The notes: generated by a model from the letters alone, not told the origin. A stretch of 64,000 nucleotides of DNA from Alteromonas marina (GCF_000808575.1 NZ_JWLW01000012.1:124001-188000), one strand, 5' to 3'. Positions 10,507 to 18,983 are shown, numbered from the stretch's first letter. Made by a program: numbers and translations.

Positions 10507-10539
10507 TAAAAAATACAACACGACTTAATGTTAAGTCGC
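10507..10539 (-). terminator. upp terminator
   Basis: Downstream of upp on the minus strand, GCGACTTAA and TTAAGTCG (10521-10539 in plus coordinates) form a hairpin with a very short loop, followed on the minus strand by a T-rich tract (10507-10516). This fits an intrinsic terminator just after the upp stop. Confidence 0.55.
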
Positions 10540-10547
10540 TTTTTCTG

Positions 10548-11177
10548 TTACCGCGTTCCGAAGATCTTGTCCCCAGCATCGCCTAATCCTGGCAATATAT
10601 AACCCTTTTCATTCAATCTATCATCGATTGCGGCGGTAAAGATATCAACATCCGGATGGGCTTCAACAACAGCTTTAATGCCTTCAGGCGCAGCAACAAG
10701 GAATAGTCCCATTATTCTTCGACAGCCTTTCTTTTTCAGAAGGTCGATTGTTGCAATCAAGGTACCGCCTGTTGCCAGCATTGGGTCAACAATCAGTGCG
10801 GTACGTTCATCAATGTTTTTTACTACCTTGTCAAAATAGGCAACTGGCTGTAGTGTATCTTCATCACGGTATAGACCTACTACACTTATCTTCGCATTTG
10901 GAATAAGTTCCAATACGCCTTCAAGCATACCTAAGCCAGCACGAAGAATAGGGACAACAGTTATTTTCTTACCTTTAATTTGTCTTACTTCTACCTCATC
11001 CCCCGACCAGCTTTTAATCGTCGCTCTTTCCGTAGGCAGTGTTCGCGTTGCTTCATAAGTCAGAAGGTTCCCTACTTCAGAGGCAAGCTCGCGAAAGTCT
11101 TTGCTGCTAATTTTAGCGTATCGCATAAGCCCTAGTTTGTGCGCAATAAGCGGGTGGGTAATTTCGTGAACGGCCAT
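10548..11177 (-). CDS. upp: Uracil phosphoribosyltransferase
   Basis: Converts uracil and PRPP to UMP (pyrimidine salvage, cytosolic). At 209 residues it has the normal length. It starts [19 protein letters not shown] and contains the PRPP-binding loop [10 protein letters not shown] and the C-terminal uracil-binding [19 protein letters not shown] lies 7-12 bp before the ATG. No uraA-type permease is adjacent, unlike many gammaproteobacteria. Confidence 0.98.
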   Translation of the reverse strand: MAVHEITHPLIAHKLGLMRYAKISSKDFRELASEVGNLLTYEATRTLPTERATIKSWSGDEVEVRQIKGKKITVVPILRAGLGMLEGVLELIPNAKISVVGLYRDEDTLQPVAYFDKVVKNIDERTALIVDPMLATGGTLIATIDLLKKKGCRRIMGLFLVAAPEGIKAVVEAHPDVDIFTAAIDDRLNEKGYILPGLGDAGDKIFGTR

Positions 11178-11505
11178 GTAAGACTCCTTGTAATCGATTT
11201 AGCTATATTTTAACCCAGAAGTATTTTAGTTAAAGCGATTAGTCGTAAAAATATGTTTATTCAATGCTTTAAAACGCTACATCAACGCTAGACAGAGTGG
11301 ATAAATGCTATAACCTAGTGCGTAGGCTATAGCCACAGTTCGTGGCGCAATTCACGATCATGAATGTATAGCGCTCGCTATGAATTGTCTTAGTTACGCG
11401 CTAATGAGATCGATTGAGAAAGTTTCAGGAAGTTCAATTTTCTCATAACAGCCGAATCAAACTTACTATTCAAACCATGTTTATCTATGTCAAAAGGAAT
11501 TGTTT
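11178..11505. other. Intergenic region, 328 bp
   Basis: Divergent promoter region between upp and the pectinacetylesterase-family gene. The only clear element is the ribosome-binding site AAAGGA at 11493-11498 for the ATG at 11506. No convincing operator or RNA gene was seen. Confidence 0.5.
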
Positions 11506-12789
11506 ATGCATTCTTACGCTAAACGTTTTCGCTACTTTGCTGTAATGGCACTGAGTTTCTGTGCCCATAATGCCTTTGCACAATGGGAGCAAATCACTCC
11601 TGAAAATGAGGTGGTGGTATCAGTACCTGGCGGCGTTGAAAAAACCGTTTACCCATCATGTTCTCTTCCTGCTTTACCGGGACCAGAGGGGTTAGCACCC
11701 AATCCATTCTCGTTTTATTTCGAACAAGGAGAAAGTGATAACCTACTTATCTACTTTAATGGTGGCGGCGCCTGCTGGGACAGTGCCACTTGCTTAGCGT
11801 CAATGCAGCTCGAATTTGACGATAACCCGATGTCGCGAGCCGCTTATAACCCATCAGCCGTAATCGAAAATACGCCATTTATTTCAGGCGGAATATTTGA
11901 AGATACACAAGAGAACCCTTTTCAAACTTGGTCAAAAGTTTTCATTCCCTACTGTACTGGCGACCTACACTTAGGCTCAAAAGACACGCAATACGTTGAC
12001 GAGCTTGGTATCGTTACAGGTCTACCTGGTGCCGAAGTTACTTTAAAGCACCGTGGTCACGACAACGCACTAGTTGTTATGCAGTGGATTAAAGAAAAAC
12101 TGAACAACGATGATTTATCACCCAACAAAGTGCTACTCAGTGGAAGCAGTGCGGGCGGTTATGGTGCAACGTTCAACTTCCCCTACTTCCAATCGCTGTT
12201 TGGTCGCACAAAGGTTGCCCTCTTCGCCGATGCGTCGCTTGGTGTTATATCCCGCGGCTTTACGCAAACAGTACTAAACTATCAAGGGCCATGGGGGATA
12301 GAAGATACACTACCACGTAATTTTCAATCACTGATTGGCAATTTTAACCATCTAACGCTCAATAAGCAGGTGATGCTGCGATTAGCTTATCAGTACCCTT
12401 GGAACCGTTTTGCGCAATATTCAACAGGAACCGACATTGTTCAAATTCAGTTTTCTAAAATCTCTGATCAGGTCTCTAAAGGTAATTTAGACCCAACGAC
12501 ATGGGGTGTAACAGAATCTGATTTAGGCTACGTACTTGGCTGGCAGCTTCAGGCTAATGCGTCAGTTCATGCGCTGTCAGCGTTCACATGGAACTATCAA
12601 TTTTATATTGGTGAAGGCACCTGTCACATGGTACTAAACGACTTCTGCGAAGATAATGCCTTTCCAGTATCATCGGCCAGTCCATTTTATAATGAACAAA
12701 GTGCTAGAGGGATTTCCTTTAACGAATGGCTACACACGTTTGCTACATCACGCCGCTTTAGAGAAAATAGCGCTGCTTACTACCAATAA
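11506..12789 (+). CDS. Secreted pectinacetylesterase-family hydrolase
   Basis: Exported carboxylesterase-like alpha/beta-hydrolase of the pectinacetylesterase/Notum family. The signal peptide ends near NAFAQ. Family hallmarks are IYFNGGGACWD, the nucleophile motif SGSSAGGYG near residue 205, and the cysteine-rich C-terminal GEGTCHMV that carries the likely catalytic His. AAGGA is about 8 bp before the ATG at 11506; the in-frame TTG at 11500 is unlikely to be used. Expected role: removal of acyl groups from an extracellular polysaccharide or other ester. Bacterial members are poorly characterised, so the substrate is open. Confidence 0.85.
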   Translation: MHSYAKRFRYFAVMALSFCAHNAFAQWEQITPENEVVVSVPGGVEKTVYPSCSLPALPGPEGLAPNPFSFYFEQGESDNLLIYFNGGGACWDSATCLASMQLEFDDNPMSRAAYNPSAVIENTPFISGGIFEDTQENPFQTWSKVFIPYCTGDLHLGSKDTQYVDELGIVTGLPGAEVTLKHRGHDNALVVMQWIKEKLNNDDLSPNKVLLSGSSAGGYGATFNFPYFQSLFGRTKVALFADASLGVISRGFTQTVLNYQGPWGIEDTLPRNFQSLIGNFNHLTLNKQVMLRLAYQYPWNRFAQYSTGTDIVQIQFSKISDQVSKGNLDPTTWGVTESDLGYVLGWQLQANASVHALSAFTWNYQFYIGEGTCHMVLNDFCEDNAFPVSSASPFYNEQSARGISFNEWLHTFATSRRFRENSAAYYQ

Positions 12790-12829
12790 AATACGAAGTG
12801 CGAACTTGTATTAAGAAGTAATGAAAAAC

Positions 12830-12866
12830 ATGGCAAGTCCAACCCGGAAGTGGTTGGATTAGCCAT
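12830..12866 (+). terminator. Stem-loop after the esterase gene
   Basis: Nested inverted repeats: ATGGC/GCCAT outside and TCCAACC/GGTTGGA inside a 7-nt loop. This stable hairpin lies 40 bp after the esterase stop with only a short T-rich tail, so it is a probable but weak terminator. Confidence 0.45.
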
Positions 12867-13007
12867 ATTTATACCTGCGGTAATACGCCGCGATTACGAA
12901 CATTTTAAGTCTCGCTGAGTGGGTAATTATCTATATTGACTGGTATTAAAACTAGGATTTGTCGTTCCTTGCCGTGCATTTATGCAGCAACAAATTAACA
13001 CGCCCTA

Positions 13008-13229
13008 CTACCCTACTTGTAAAGTAGCACCATCTGGCATAGTCACTTCAATTTTCATGTTCCCGCCAACCGCAGCTAGATAAGCAGCTGCACGTTGAAG
13101 AGAAACGTCCTGGATACGCTTTGATTCCAACTTGCTTACGCCTGAAGCCGTCACTGATAACGCCATTGCTACGACTTCCTGTTTAACTCTGTGCTGTTTT
13201 CTAATGTCACCTAGTGTGATTTCTTTCAT
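13008..13229 (-). CDS. Small XRE/Cro-type helix-turn-helix protein
   Basis: 73-residue DNA-binding protein. Residues about 8-42 (IRKQHRVKQEVVAMAL, then VTASGVSKLESKR) fit an XRE helix-turn-helix. The tail AAAYLAAVGGNMKIEV resembles the C-terminus of HigA-type antitoxins and small phage-like regulators. No toxin-sized partner is adjacent: upstream lies only an attenuator-like leader (13257-13403) and downstream about 220 bp without a gene. It may be an orphan antitoxin-like regulator. The unusual leader would place its expression under aromatic amino-acid supply. Confidence 0.75.
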   Translation of the reverse strand: MKEITLGDIRKQHRVKQEVVAMALSVTASGVSKLESKRIQDVSLQRAAAYLAAVGGNMKIEVTMPDGATLQVG

Positions 13230-13256
13230 TGTTTTTTACCGAGAATTTCGGGCATT

Positions 13257-13358
13257 AAAAAAGCCCAGATGGTGATACCTTCTGGGCTTTTGCAAAACGT
13301 TCTACCTGCAGTGCCCAGAAGCCAATACTTGCCCCTGAACACCGACGGTCAGGTGCAA
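13257..13358 (-). promoter_or_regulatory. Transcription attenuator with alternative hairpins
   Basis: Read on the minus strand after the leader peptide stop: hairpin 1:2 joins TTGCACCTGA (13349-13358) and TCAGGGGCAA (13329-13338). An antiterminator can join GCTTCTGGGC (13313-13322) with GCCCAGAAG (13279-13287). The terminator joins AAAAGCCCAGA (13281-13291) with TCTGGGCTTTT (13259-13269) around an 11-nt loop and ends in six T (13257-13262). The antiterminator and terminator share the same segment and are mutually exclusive, as in classical amino-acid biosynthetic attenuators. It lies 28 bp upstream of the small HTH gene. The arrangement is directly visible; the function is inference. Confidence 0.75.
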
Positions 13359-13403
13359 TCAGTAATTAAAATTATAAAAATAACCAGTTGAAACGTTTTG
13401 CAT
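13359..13403 (-). CDS. Putative aromatic leader peptide (14 aa)
   Basis: A 14-codon frame ATG to TGA encoding MQNVSTGYFYNFNY, with five aromatic codons (Tyr-Phe-Tyr, Phe, Tyr) in the last seven. AAGAGA lies about 7 bp before the ATG. It is immediately followed by the 1:2 hairpin of the attenuator. The design matches leader peptides of pheA or pheST operons, where ribosome stalling on scarce Phe/Tyr-tRNA releases the terminator. Here, however, the downstream gene is a small HTH protein, not an aromatic biosynthetic enzyme. Confidence 0.65.
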   Translation of the reverse strand: MQNVSTGYFYNFNY

Positions 13404-13611
13404 GATAATTCTCTTTTCACAATGTGCTTGTACAAACGACCCTGTGCCGCGACTAAGCTAAATGTTGAGGCTTCGGTGCTTTTCAAAATTAAGCAGCGGC
13501 CTTCTGTCACTTATCCTTAACCATACCATGTAGATAAGCAATAGCAATGACTTTCCAAAAAGGAAAGTGCCTAAAGCATGCTTTGAGTGCGTGATTAGAC
13601 AAGAAGTGCCT

Positions 13612-14106
13612 TTAAAAGGCTACGCTATCACCCACCGCCGCTTGCTTGAGTGATGCTAGAAAATTGGGGGCCTGATCGTTTCCTTCTTCAGGAGACCAGC
13701 TTGCAAAGCCTTTATCATCGGTGACTTCGTAAGGGCCCTGTTTAACTTCCATGAAAACTACTGGGCTATGGCACACCGTTGCGTGCCAGGTGTTAGGAGG
13801 AATCTCAATTCCGCTGGTCTCTCCACTGGCCGTTAGCGTTACTCTGTTTTCAACGTCGCCATCGTCGCTGAAAAATAGAATGTCTAATTCGCCCTCTACC
13901 ACCATGAAGAACTCCCACTTATGAGACTGTACATGTCGATGAGGCCGCACGTAGGAATCAGGCATCATTGCAATAAACAAACGCTGCACCATGTCGGTAT
14001 AAGATTTATGTACGTTCAAATTAGCCCGTCGGCGAGGACTTTCCTCAGCCGACTGTTTAAGCGTTTCAAACAACGCTTTATCAAAATACTGAATCTTATC
14101 CAACAT
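13612..14106 (-). CDS. WbuC-family cupin-fold metalloprotein
   Basis: Single-domain cupin resembling WbuC, a protein often found with O-antigen gene clusters; its biochemical role is unknown. Features: RPHRHVQSHKWEFFMVVEGE (His/Glu metal-binding cupin motif 1) and IEIPPNTWHATV (motif 2). The start was placed at the ATG at 14106 (MLDKIQYFDKALF), with AGGG about 5 bp upstream, because the longer frame from 14169 runs into the GH97 remnant. No polysaccharide genes are nearby. It is followed on the same strand by the leader/HTH unit. Confidence 0.8.
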   Translation of the reverse strand: MLDKIQYFDKALFETLKQSAEESPRRRANLNVHKSYTDMVQRLFIAMMPDSYVRPHRHVQSHKWEFFMVVEGELDILFFSDDGDVENRVTLTASGETSGIEIPPNTWHATVCHSPVVFMEVKQGPYEVTDDKGFASWSPEEGNDQAPNFLASLKQAAVGDSVAF

Positions 14107-14119
14107 CACACCCTGTCTA

Positions 14120-14778
14120 TTATTGCGATAGTAATTTAAAGCGTATCGCTCCTCCCCCCGATGGCGCAAGCTTTAATGACAAAACATCAGCAGACGTCAC
14201 TACCTTTTTCTCGATGTTTATTGCGGAGGGGTTTGTTTTCCAATGCGCTTTCTTTCCATCCAGATAGAGCTGCGCTTCATACTGTTGACCTTTCTCTAGA
14301 AAGGTTAGTGGTAATGATATCTCTCTGGCTTCTTCATTCGTAATCGCACCAACAAACCAATCGTTTCCAGAGTAGGATTTGTGCTTGCTAGCTTTACGCG
14401 CCATTACAATATATTCGCCCACTTCCCCTTGAAGCGCTTTACTATGAGACCAATCTGTAGGGACGTCTTTAATAAACTGAAACGCCGGTAAATTATTCTC
14501 ATAATTACGAGGCAAGTCTGCTGCCATGTTTGATCCACCGTATTCCTGCTTATCTCTTCTACTTTAAAGTCGCGATATAAAGGGGCGGCTTTTGCAAAAG
14601 TAAAACCAAGCTTACCGAGCCCTAAAACGGGTTCTCCGTTAAATGACACCCGATATTGCGCCAATTCGCCATCATCTGTGAACGATAACTTTACTTTTTT
14701 ATCTCGGGAGAGAACCGACAACTCATTAGCTATTGAAGGCAAGGAGAAGGCCAATAGAAGGAGTAAAAATACGCGCAT
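14120..14778 (-). pseudogene. GH97 alpha-glucosidase remnant with catalytic domain deleted
   Basis: The N-terminal piece (14778 to about 14525) has a signal peptide and the GH97 N-terminal beta-sandwich signature ending ISRNTVDQTW. It runs directly, in another frame, into the GH97 C-terminus (MAADLPRNYENN, LPAFQFIKDVP, GEVGEYIVMAR, DWFVGAITNEEAR) ending at 14120. GH97 enzymes are about 650-700 residues; about 430 central residues including the whole catalytic barrel are missing. The junction near 14518-14530 contains ATGGCA, which fits both flanks (TW and MA), suggesting a microhomology deletion. An intact operator-like palindrome remains at 14845. It cannot encode an active glucosidase. Confidence 0.88.
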
Positions 14779-14844
14779 AAAATATCCAACAAAAGTTGTT
14801 AACCTAATGTTAGTGTCAAGTAATGGCGAATTTTTGCACCCCCC

Positions 14845-14858
14845 CTTAATCGATTAAG
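14845..14858. promoter_or_regulatory. LacI-type palindrome upstream of GH97 remnant
   Basis: CTTAATCGATTAAG, identical in all 14 bases to 1226-1239. It is 67 bp upstream of the GH97 remnant start, the position expected for an operator. Two identical copies before a receptor and a GH97 gene suggest a former alpha-glucan regulon. Confidence 0.55.
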
Positions 14859-14870
14859 TCTATTTTTTGG

Positions 14871-15875
14871 TTAGCGCTTCTTTTTCTTCATTCTACGGCT
14901 TTGTTCTTGACGCTTCTCTTCTCGTTTTTCTTTTCTATCTTTCTTATCAGGCGTTAACGAGCCTGTTTTGAATTTTGCTTTACGCTTGGCTTTCGCTTCA
15001 GCTTTCTTCGCCGCCTCAAGTGCCATTTCTTCTTTTTCGACTTCCAGCATTTCTGGGGTCTCTAGCGTTATTCGCCCCAACTTACCCGACTGCAGTTCTT
15101 TAAGCAGGATCTCGCATATTTTATGAAGATTTACGCGACCACCCGCTTGAATTGCTCCGCGCGTTTTGGCGGCCGCTTCCAGAAATTCTATTTCAGTGTC
15201 GGGCAACTCGTCCAGCTTGTAGCGCTCCTTCATTACCTCTGGATACGCTTTAATAAGGTAATCTGCCGCAAAAAAACCGACATCATCGTATTCCATCGCG
15301 GTGTTTTTAACAGCACCTGATGAAGCCAGCCGATAGATGGAATGTGGGTTTTCAAGCTTGGGCCACAGTACTCCCGGCGTATCAAACAAAATAATACCGC
15401 TGCCTAAGTTTATGCGCTGCTGGCTTTTCGTTACAGCGGGTTCGTTACCTGTTTTAGCAATGATTCGGTCGGCTAAAATATTAATTAGCGTCGATTTACC
15501 CACGTTAGGTATACCCGTGATCATAGCTTTAATTGCTTTTGGCTGACCTTCTTTATACGAACAAATGCTTTTAACCAGCTGCATAATTTGCTTGCTGTTG
15601 CCCGGGTTATCGCTAGAGGTCGTGATCGTCTTCACGCCGCGCTCTTTCTCTAAGCTCTCCTGCCAGCGCGCAGTAATTTCTGGGTCTGCCAAATCATACT
15701 TATTAAGAATTTTAATACAGGGCTTATCGCCGCGTATTTTTGCAATTTCGGGGTTTTCACTGGAATATGGAATACGCGCGTCAAGCACCTCAATAAGAAT
15801 GTCTACTTGATTAAGCGACTCTTTAATTTCTTTCAGAGCTTTGTGCATGTGCCCTGGGAACCATTGTAATGCCAT
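14871..15875 (-). CDS. ylqF: Ribosome biogenesis GTPase YlqF/RbgA
   Basis: Circularly permuted GTPase acting in late 50S subunit assembly. The motif order is permuted as expected: G4 NKYDL near residue 58, then G1 GIPNVGKST near 122, and G3 DTPGV near 166. It starts MALQWFPGHMHKALKEI, the usual YlqF N-terminus. The C-terminus is very lysine/arginine-rich (KKDRKEKREEK), consistent with rRNA binding. It lies about 40 bp from the methyltransferase gene on the same strand and may be cotranscribed with it. Confidence 0.96.
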   Translation of the reverse strand: MALQWFPGHMHKALKEIKESLNQVDILIEVLDARIPYSSENPEIAKIRGDKPCIKILNKYDLADPEITARWQESLEKERGVKTITTSSDNPGNSKQIMQLVKSICSYKEGQPKAIKAMITGIPNVGKSTLINILADRIIAKTGNEPAVTKSQQRINLGSGIILFDTPGVLWPKLENPHSIYRLASSGAVKNTAMEYDDVGFFAADYLIKAYPEVMKERYKLDELPDTEIEFLEAAAKTRGAIQAGGRVNLHKICEILLKELQSGKLGRITLETPEMLEVEKEEMALEAAKKAEAKAKRKAKFKTGSLTPDKKDRKEKREEKRQEQSRRMKKKKR

Positions 15876-15913
15876 GGTTGTTTCCTATCGTTATCGAGTT
15901 GAGGAGAGTGTGC

Positions 15914-16696
15914 TTAACGGGTTAATTCATAAGCGCAGATATTCACAGCGCTGGCCAAGTTTAACGAGTCAATCTTACCACTTCCTGCAATGGTATATGC
16001 TGTTGCGTTTAGCTGCGATAGTGCGTCAACAGGCACCCCACGAGCTTCATTGCCAAAAAGATAGCACTGGAATTCACCGAAGGTTTCTGAGGTGATGCTT
16101 TCACCATTCATGTCCAAGAACGCAAATCGTTCAAACCGCTCGCTCAAACTTTCAAGTGCTACATTCAATTCCATGTTTACGTGGAAAATGGCCCCCATAC
16201 TTGAACGTACAACTTTTGAGTTGTACGGATCCACGCTATTTGGACTTAGCAAAAGTGTGAAATTACCAAACCACGCTAATGTTCTTAATATCGTTCCTAA
16301 GTTACCAGGATCTTGTACTTCATGAAGATAGATGTACTTTTCGGTACTAGAGTTGTTTTCAGAAATGTTGGTTTGTGACCGGTCTGAACTTAACGAAGCG
16401 TTAGGAAGTGGAACGCGAGCAATAATACCTTGAGGTGACTTAGTATCGCTTAGTTGCTGCATTTGTTGCGACGATATCGTCTCAATCTTCACCGCAGCTT
16501 TAGAGGCAGAAAGCCTTTCTTTCACCCATGCCCCATACTCAGCCGTTATATAAAGAGTGATATCACCTAAAGTACTGCTGTTATGCTTAATAACACTGAA
16601 TAATTCTAAAACTAAGTGCTCTCCTTCCACCAAATAGAATCCGAACTGTGTTCTAAATTTCTTTTGATGAAGCTTTTTCACGTCACTTAGTTTCAT
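15914..16696 (-). CDS. TrmH/SpoU-family RNA methyltransferase
   Basis: AdoMet-dependent 2'-O-ribose RNA methyltransferase with the SPOUT knot. Motif 1 is VQDPGNLGTILRTLAWFG, motif 2 is LFGNEARGVP and motif 3 is IDSLNLASAVNICAYEL. An N-terminal substrate-binding domain starts with KKFRTQFGFYLVEGEH. AGGG 8 bp upstream favours the ATG at 16696 over the GTG at 16702. The exact rRNA or tRNA target cannot be told from sequence. Same strand as the downstream ylqF; both act on ribosome maturation. Confidence 0.92.
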   Translation of the reverse strand: MKLSDVKKLHQKKFRTQFGFYLVEGEHLVLELFSVIKHNSSTLGDITLYITAEYGAWVKERLSASKAAVKIETISSQQMQQLSDTKSPQGIIARVPLPNASLSSDRSQTNISENNSSTEKYIYLHEVQDPGNLGTILRTLAWFGNFTLLLSPNSVDPYNSKVVRSSMGAIFHVNMELNVALESLSERFERFAFLDMNGESITSETFGEFQCYLFGNEARGVPVDALSQLNATAYTIAGSGKIDSLNLASAVNICAYELTR

Positions 16697-16791
16697 TTGC
16701 ACTGCCCTTTTTGTTACTTGCGGCGCAAGTGTAAGGTATCCAGCACAAAACGCAAAGCGACATCTATGATGTGGGTGGAGAGAACCTAGAT

Positions 16792-17691
16792 TTAATTGTC
16801 GGCGTCTATTTGCTCACGCTCAGAACGAACGGTGATCTGCTCGGGCATATTGAGAATAGCTTTGGTCAAATCAACAGAATATCCTATTCCTTCGTTATCC
16901 ATTATGTGAGCAGGAAGGTAAAACTTCTTAAGCACTTTTGCATCATGCATTGCCGCATCAACTCGATACCACCTTCCATCAAGCCACATTTCATTCCAAG
17001 CATGTCCATATGCTTCGACGCCGCTTTCGTACTCTACAATCACAGTACCCACAATCACTCTCGCAGGTATCGCCAGTGCCCGCGCAAGTGCAGCCGCAAG
17101 TACCGAGTACTCGGTACAGTCGCCGCTTCTAGATTTAGCTACAGTAGAAGCAAAAGAGAAATTATGAACATACGAAGGCTCTGAAATGTAGCTGGCAATG
17201 AAGGTTTCAATATTGTCCCCTACCCTTGTATTTCCATTCTCATTACCTTGTTCGTTGCTATATTCGTTTAAAAACGCTTCCACAACCGTTTGTACCGCCT
17301 TTTCTTCAAAATCGATAACAAATGTGTTCGCTTTATAGTTCGCTAGCATGTCTGACGTAGGTTCAGATGCACTTTCTAACGTTTCGTTAAGCGTTATCGA
17401 GAGCACACTATTTTGCAACTGTTGGTGTTGAGAGAGTGCTACGCCACGCCAGTGCGATAAGACAGCGCCAGCAGCGTTGGGGGCATACACCTTCACATCA
17501 ACCCATATCTTTTCATCAAGTGGCAGCGACACATCTTCATCCATAGTCAAAGGAATTAGCGCAAAAGTAGGGGAGCTTTGCGCGTAGCTAACATGACTTA
17601 AAAGGAGTCCGCTAAGTATTGTGAAGAAAGCCCATAACGTCTTACTTGCTTTCAAAACTTTATATTTCATTATGAACAATTTCACCGTCAC
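16792..17691 (-). CDS. Exported transglutaminase-like (papain-fold) protein
   Basis: 299 residues with a hydrophobic export signal (about 18-38) and a transglutaminase-core domain near the C-terminus. The Cys-His-Asp triad is visible as SGDCTEYSVL, GHAWNEMW and RVDAAMHD. Bacterial members are usually proteases or amidases rather than crosslinkers. The GTG start overlaps the TGA of the upstream gene by GTGA (17688-17691), so translation is coupled; an ATG at 17670 is an alternative start. Its partner is an unknown exported 412-residue protein, suggesting a shared extracytoplasmic task. Substrate unknown. Confidence 0.85.
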   Translation of the reverse strand: MTVKLFIMKYKVLKASKTLWAFFTILSGLLLSHVSYAQSSPTFALIPLTMDEDVSLPLDEKIWVDVKVYAPNAAGAVLSHWRGVALSQHQQLQNSVLSITLNETLESASEPTSDMLANYKANTFVIDFEEKAVQTVVEAFLNEYSNEQGNENGNTRVGDNIETFIASYISEPSYVHNFSFASTVAKSRSGDCTEYSVLAAALARALAIPARVIVGTVIVEYESGVEAYGHAWNEMWLDGRWYRVDAAMHDAKVLKKFYLPAHIMDNEGIGYSVDLTKAILNMPEQITVRSEREQIDADN

Positions 17692-18926
17692 AGCTTTATC
17701 GGCTTGCCAGATACGTACATCGGCATAACACCGTAATCTATAGGCCCCATTTCCACTTTGGCTCTTTGCATAATGAAATCTTCATCGACTGTATATTCAA
17801 TCTTAAAACTTTCAATTTCAGCCACTAGCTCCAATAACCCATTTTTTTGACTCTTTTTATACATGACTGTTGGTGTCGGCTGAGTTGGGTCTCCTTCTAG
17901 GCTCCACGTGTTATAGCTCAAAGAGTCTTGGTCTGAATTGGCTAACTTTTTTGTCTCAAGATAGGCGCCAAAGTTTGAAGTAAACACATCATCATAAGAA
18001 AGTTCAGAGTTTACCTTCTTTCCTTGTATTTCACCCTCGATAACCCATGTTCCTTCTGTTCTAGACAGCCCCATTGATGACATTACCTCGCCGTTTTCCA
18101 CGGTGTATTCGTAAGTATTGATCAAGGTACCGTCAACTCGGCTCCATGAACGCGCCAAAGAATCGGTAGATGAGACAGTATTAGCATCAACAGGAAGAAT
18201 AAGTGAAGTTGCTTCTACAATTTCCACATCGCCATCAGCATCAACAGAGAATTTTTCAGACACTATACCTACTAGTTCACCCTGCATCTTCATTCCATTA
18301 ATGGCAAAAAAGAAGGGCTTTACATTTGCCGTTCTATCTACTGCATTAACAAATGAGGTGAATACGTCTTTAAAGGTTTCTCTATAGCCAATCTCATTGT
18401 GCAAGCAAACCTGCAAACCATTTGCAGACTCCGCAGACATGCCTTTCATCAAACCAGAAACCCGTTCGTCGGTCTCACCTAAATTGTAGAGAATGTCGTA
18501 ACTGAAAACGGGAACATTGCCTAAGTTTGAAACATCAAGGCTGAAGTTATATTGACTCTCTAACGCTTTATTTAAGTTTGCTGATACGTTGTTTACCGCG
18601 TATTTCATCATGTTGACGAGTGAATTAGCTAAGCCGTCATACTCTTGAAAAGCCCAACACTCAACAGGAGATTCAGAGCCGATATCTACCGTAAAGTACC
18701 AGTAATTATCTTCAGACTGTGCCTCTGACCATGTACCAAGGCCAGTTGCATTGATAGGGAACGCAGGAAGAGATAAGCGAGTTCGAGGCAGATCCTTTGC
18801 CTCTTTTACTAATGACTTACTGAACCAATCAGGCAACTGTTCGCTGGTTATATAATCTTTAGCAGTCGCTGGTGCTGTTGATAATAGCCCTGTTAGCAAA
18901 CAGGCCACAGAGGTTCGTTTCATCAT
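17688..18926 (-). CDS. Exported protein of unknown function (412 aa)
   Basis: Not recognised. It begins with a signal peptide (MMKRTSVACLLTGLLST, cleavage near ATAKD). The mature part looks like a soluble beta-rich protein with two cysteines at about 100 and 176 and no transmembrane segment. It contains DADGDVEI, a calcium-loop-like acidic stretch. It overlaps the downstream transglutaminase-like gene by 4 bp. The tight coupling suggests it is a partner, substrate or inhibitor of that enzyme. Repeated WSEAQSEDN- and EGTWVIEGE-type strands suggest a lipocalin- or sandwich-like fold, but this is a guess. Confidence 0.8.
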   Translation of the reverse strand: MMKRTSVACLLTGLLSTAPATAKDYITSEQLPDWFSKSLVKEAKDLPRTRLSLPAFPINATGLGTWSEAQSEDNYWYFTVDIGSESPVECWAFQEYDGLANSLVNMMKYAVNNVSANLNKALESQYNFSLDVSNLGNVPVFSYDILYNLGETDERVSGLMKGMSAESANGLQVCLHNEIGYRETFKDVFTSFVNAVDRTANVKPFFFAINGMKMQGELVGIVSEKFSVDADGDVEIVEATSLILPVDANTVSSTDSLARSWSRVDGTLINTYEYTVENGEVMSSMGLSRTEGTWVIEGEIQGKKVNSELSYDDVFTSNFGAYLETKKLANSDQDSLSYNTWSLEGDPTQPTPTVMYKKSQKNGLLELVAEIESFKIEYTVDEDFIMQRAKVEMGPIDYGVMPMYVSGKPIKL

Positions 18927-18983
18927 TTTTCAATCCTTTTTTATTAGTATATTTTGACTACTAGTTTTGTCTAAAAACGCGTC

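Larger units (their letters stand above)
13230..13611. other. Leader-containing intergenic region
   Basis: 382-bp gap that contains the leader peptide and attenuator (13257-13403). The remaining part, 13404-13611, must carry the promoter for the leader. TTGAAA at 13481-13486 on the minus strand is a -35 candidate, but no good -10 was found. GCAAAACGTT (13291-13300) and AACGTTTTGC (13392-13401) form a long-range 10-bp inverted repeat that encloses the leader. Confidence 0.5.

Noticed and set aside
13008-13611. Toxin-antitoxin pair around the small HTH protein
   Set aside because: No toxin-sized gene lies next to it on either side; only an attenuator-like leader is present.
16771-17184. 137-codon plus-strand frame
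   Set aside because: It lies opposite the transglutaminase-like gene, whose catalytic motifs are clear, and has no coding signature.
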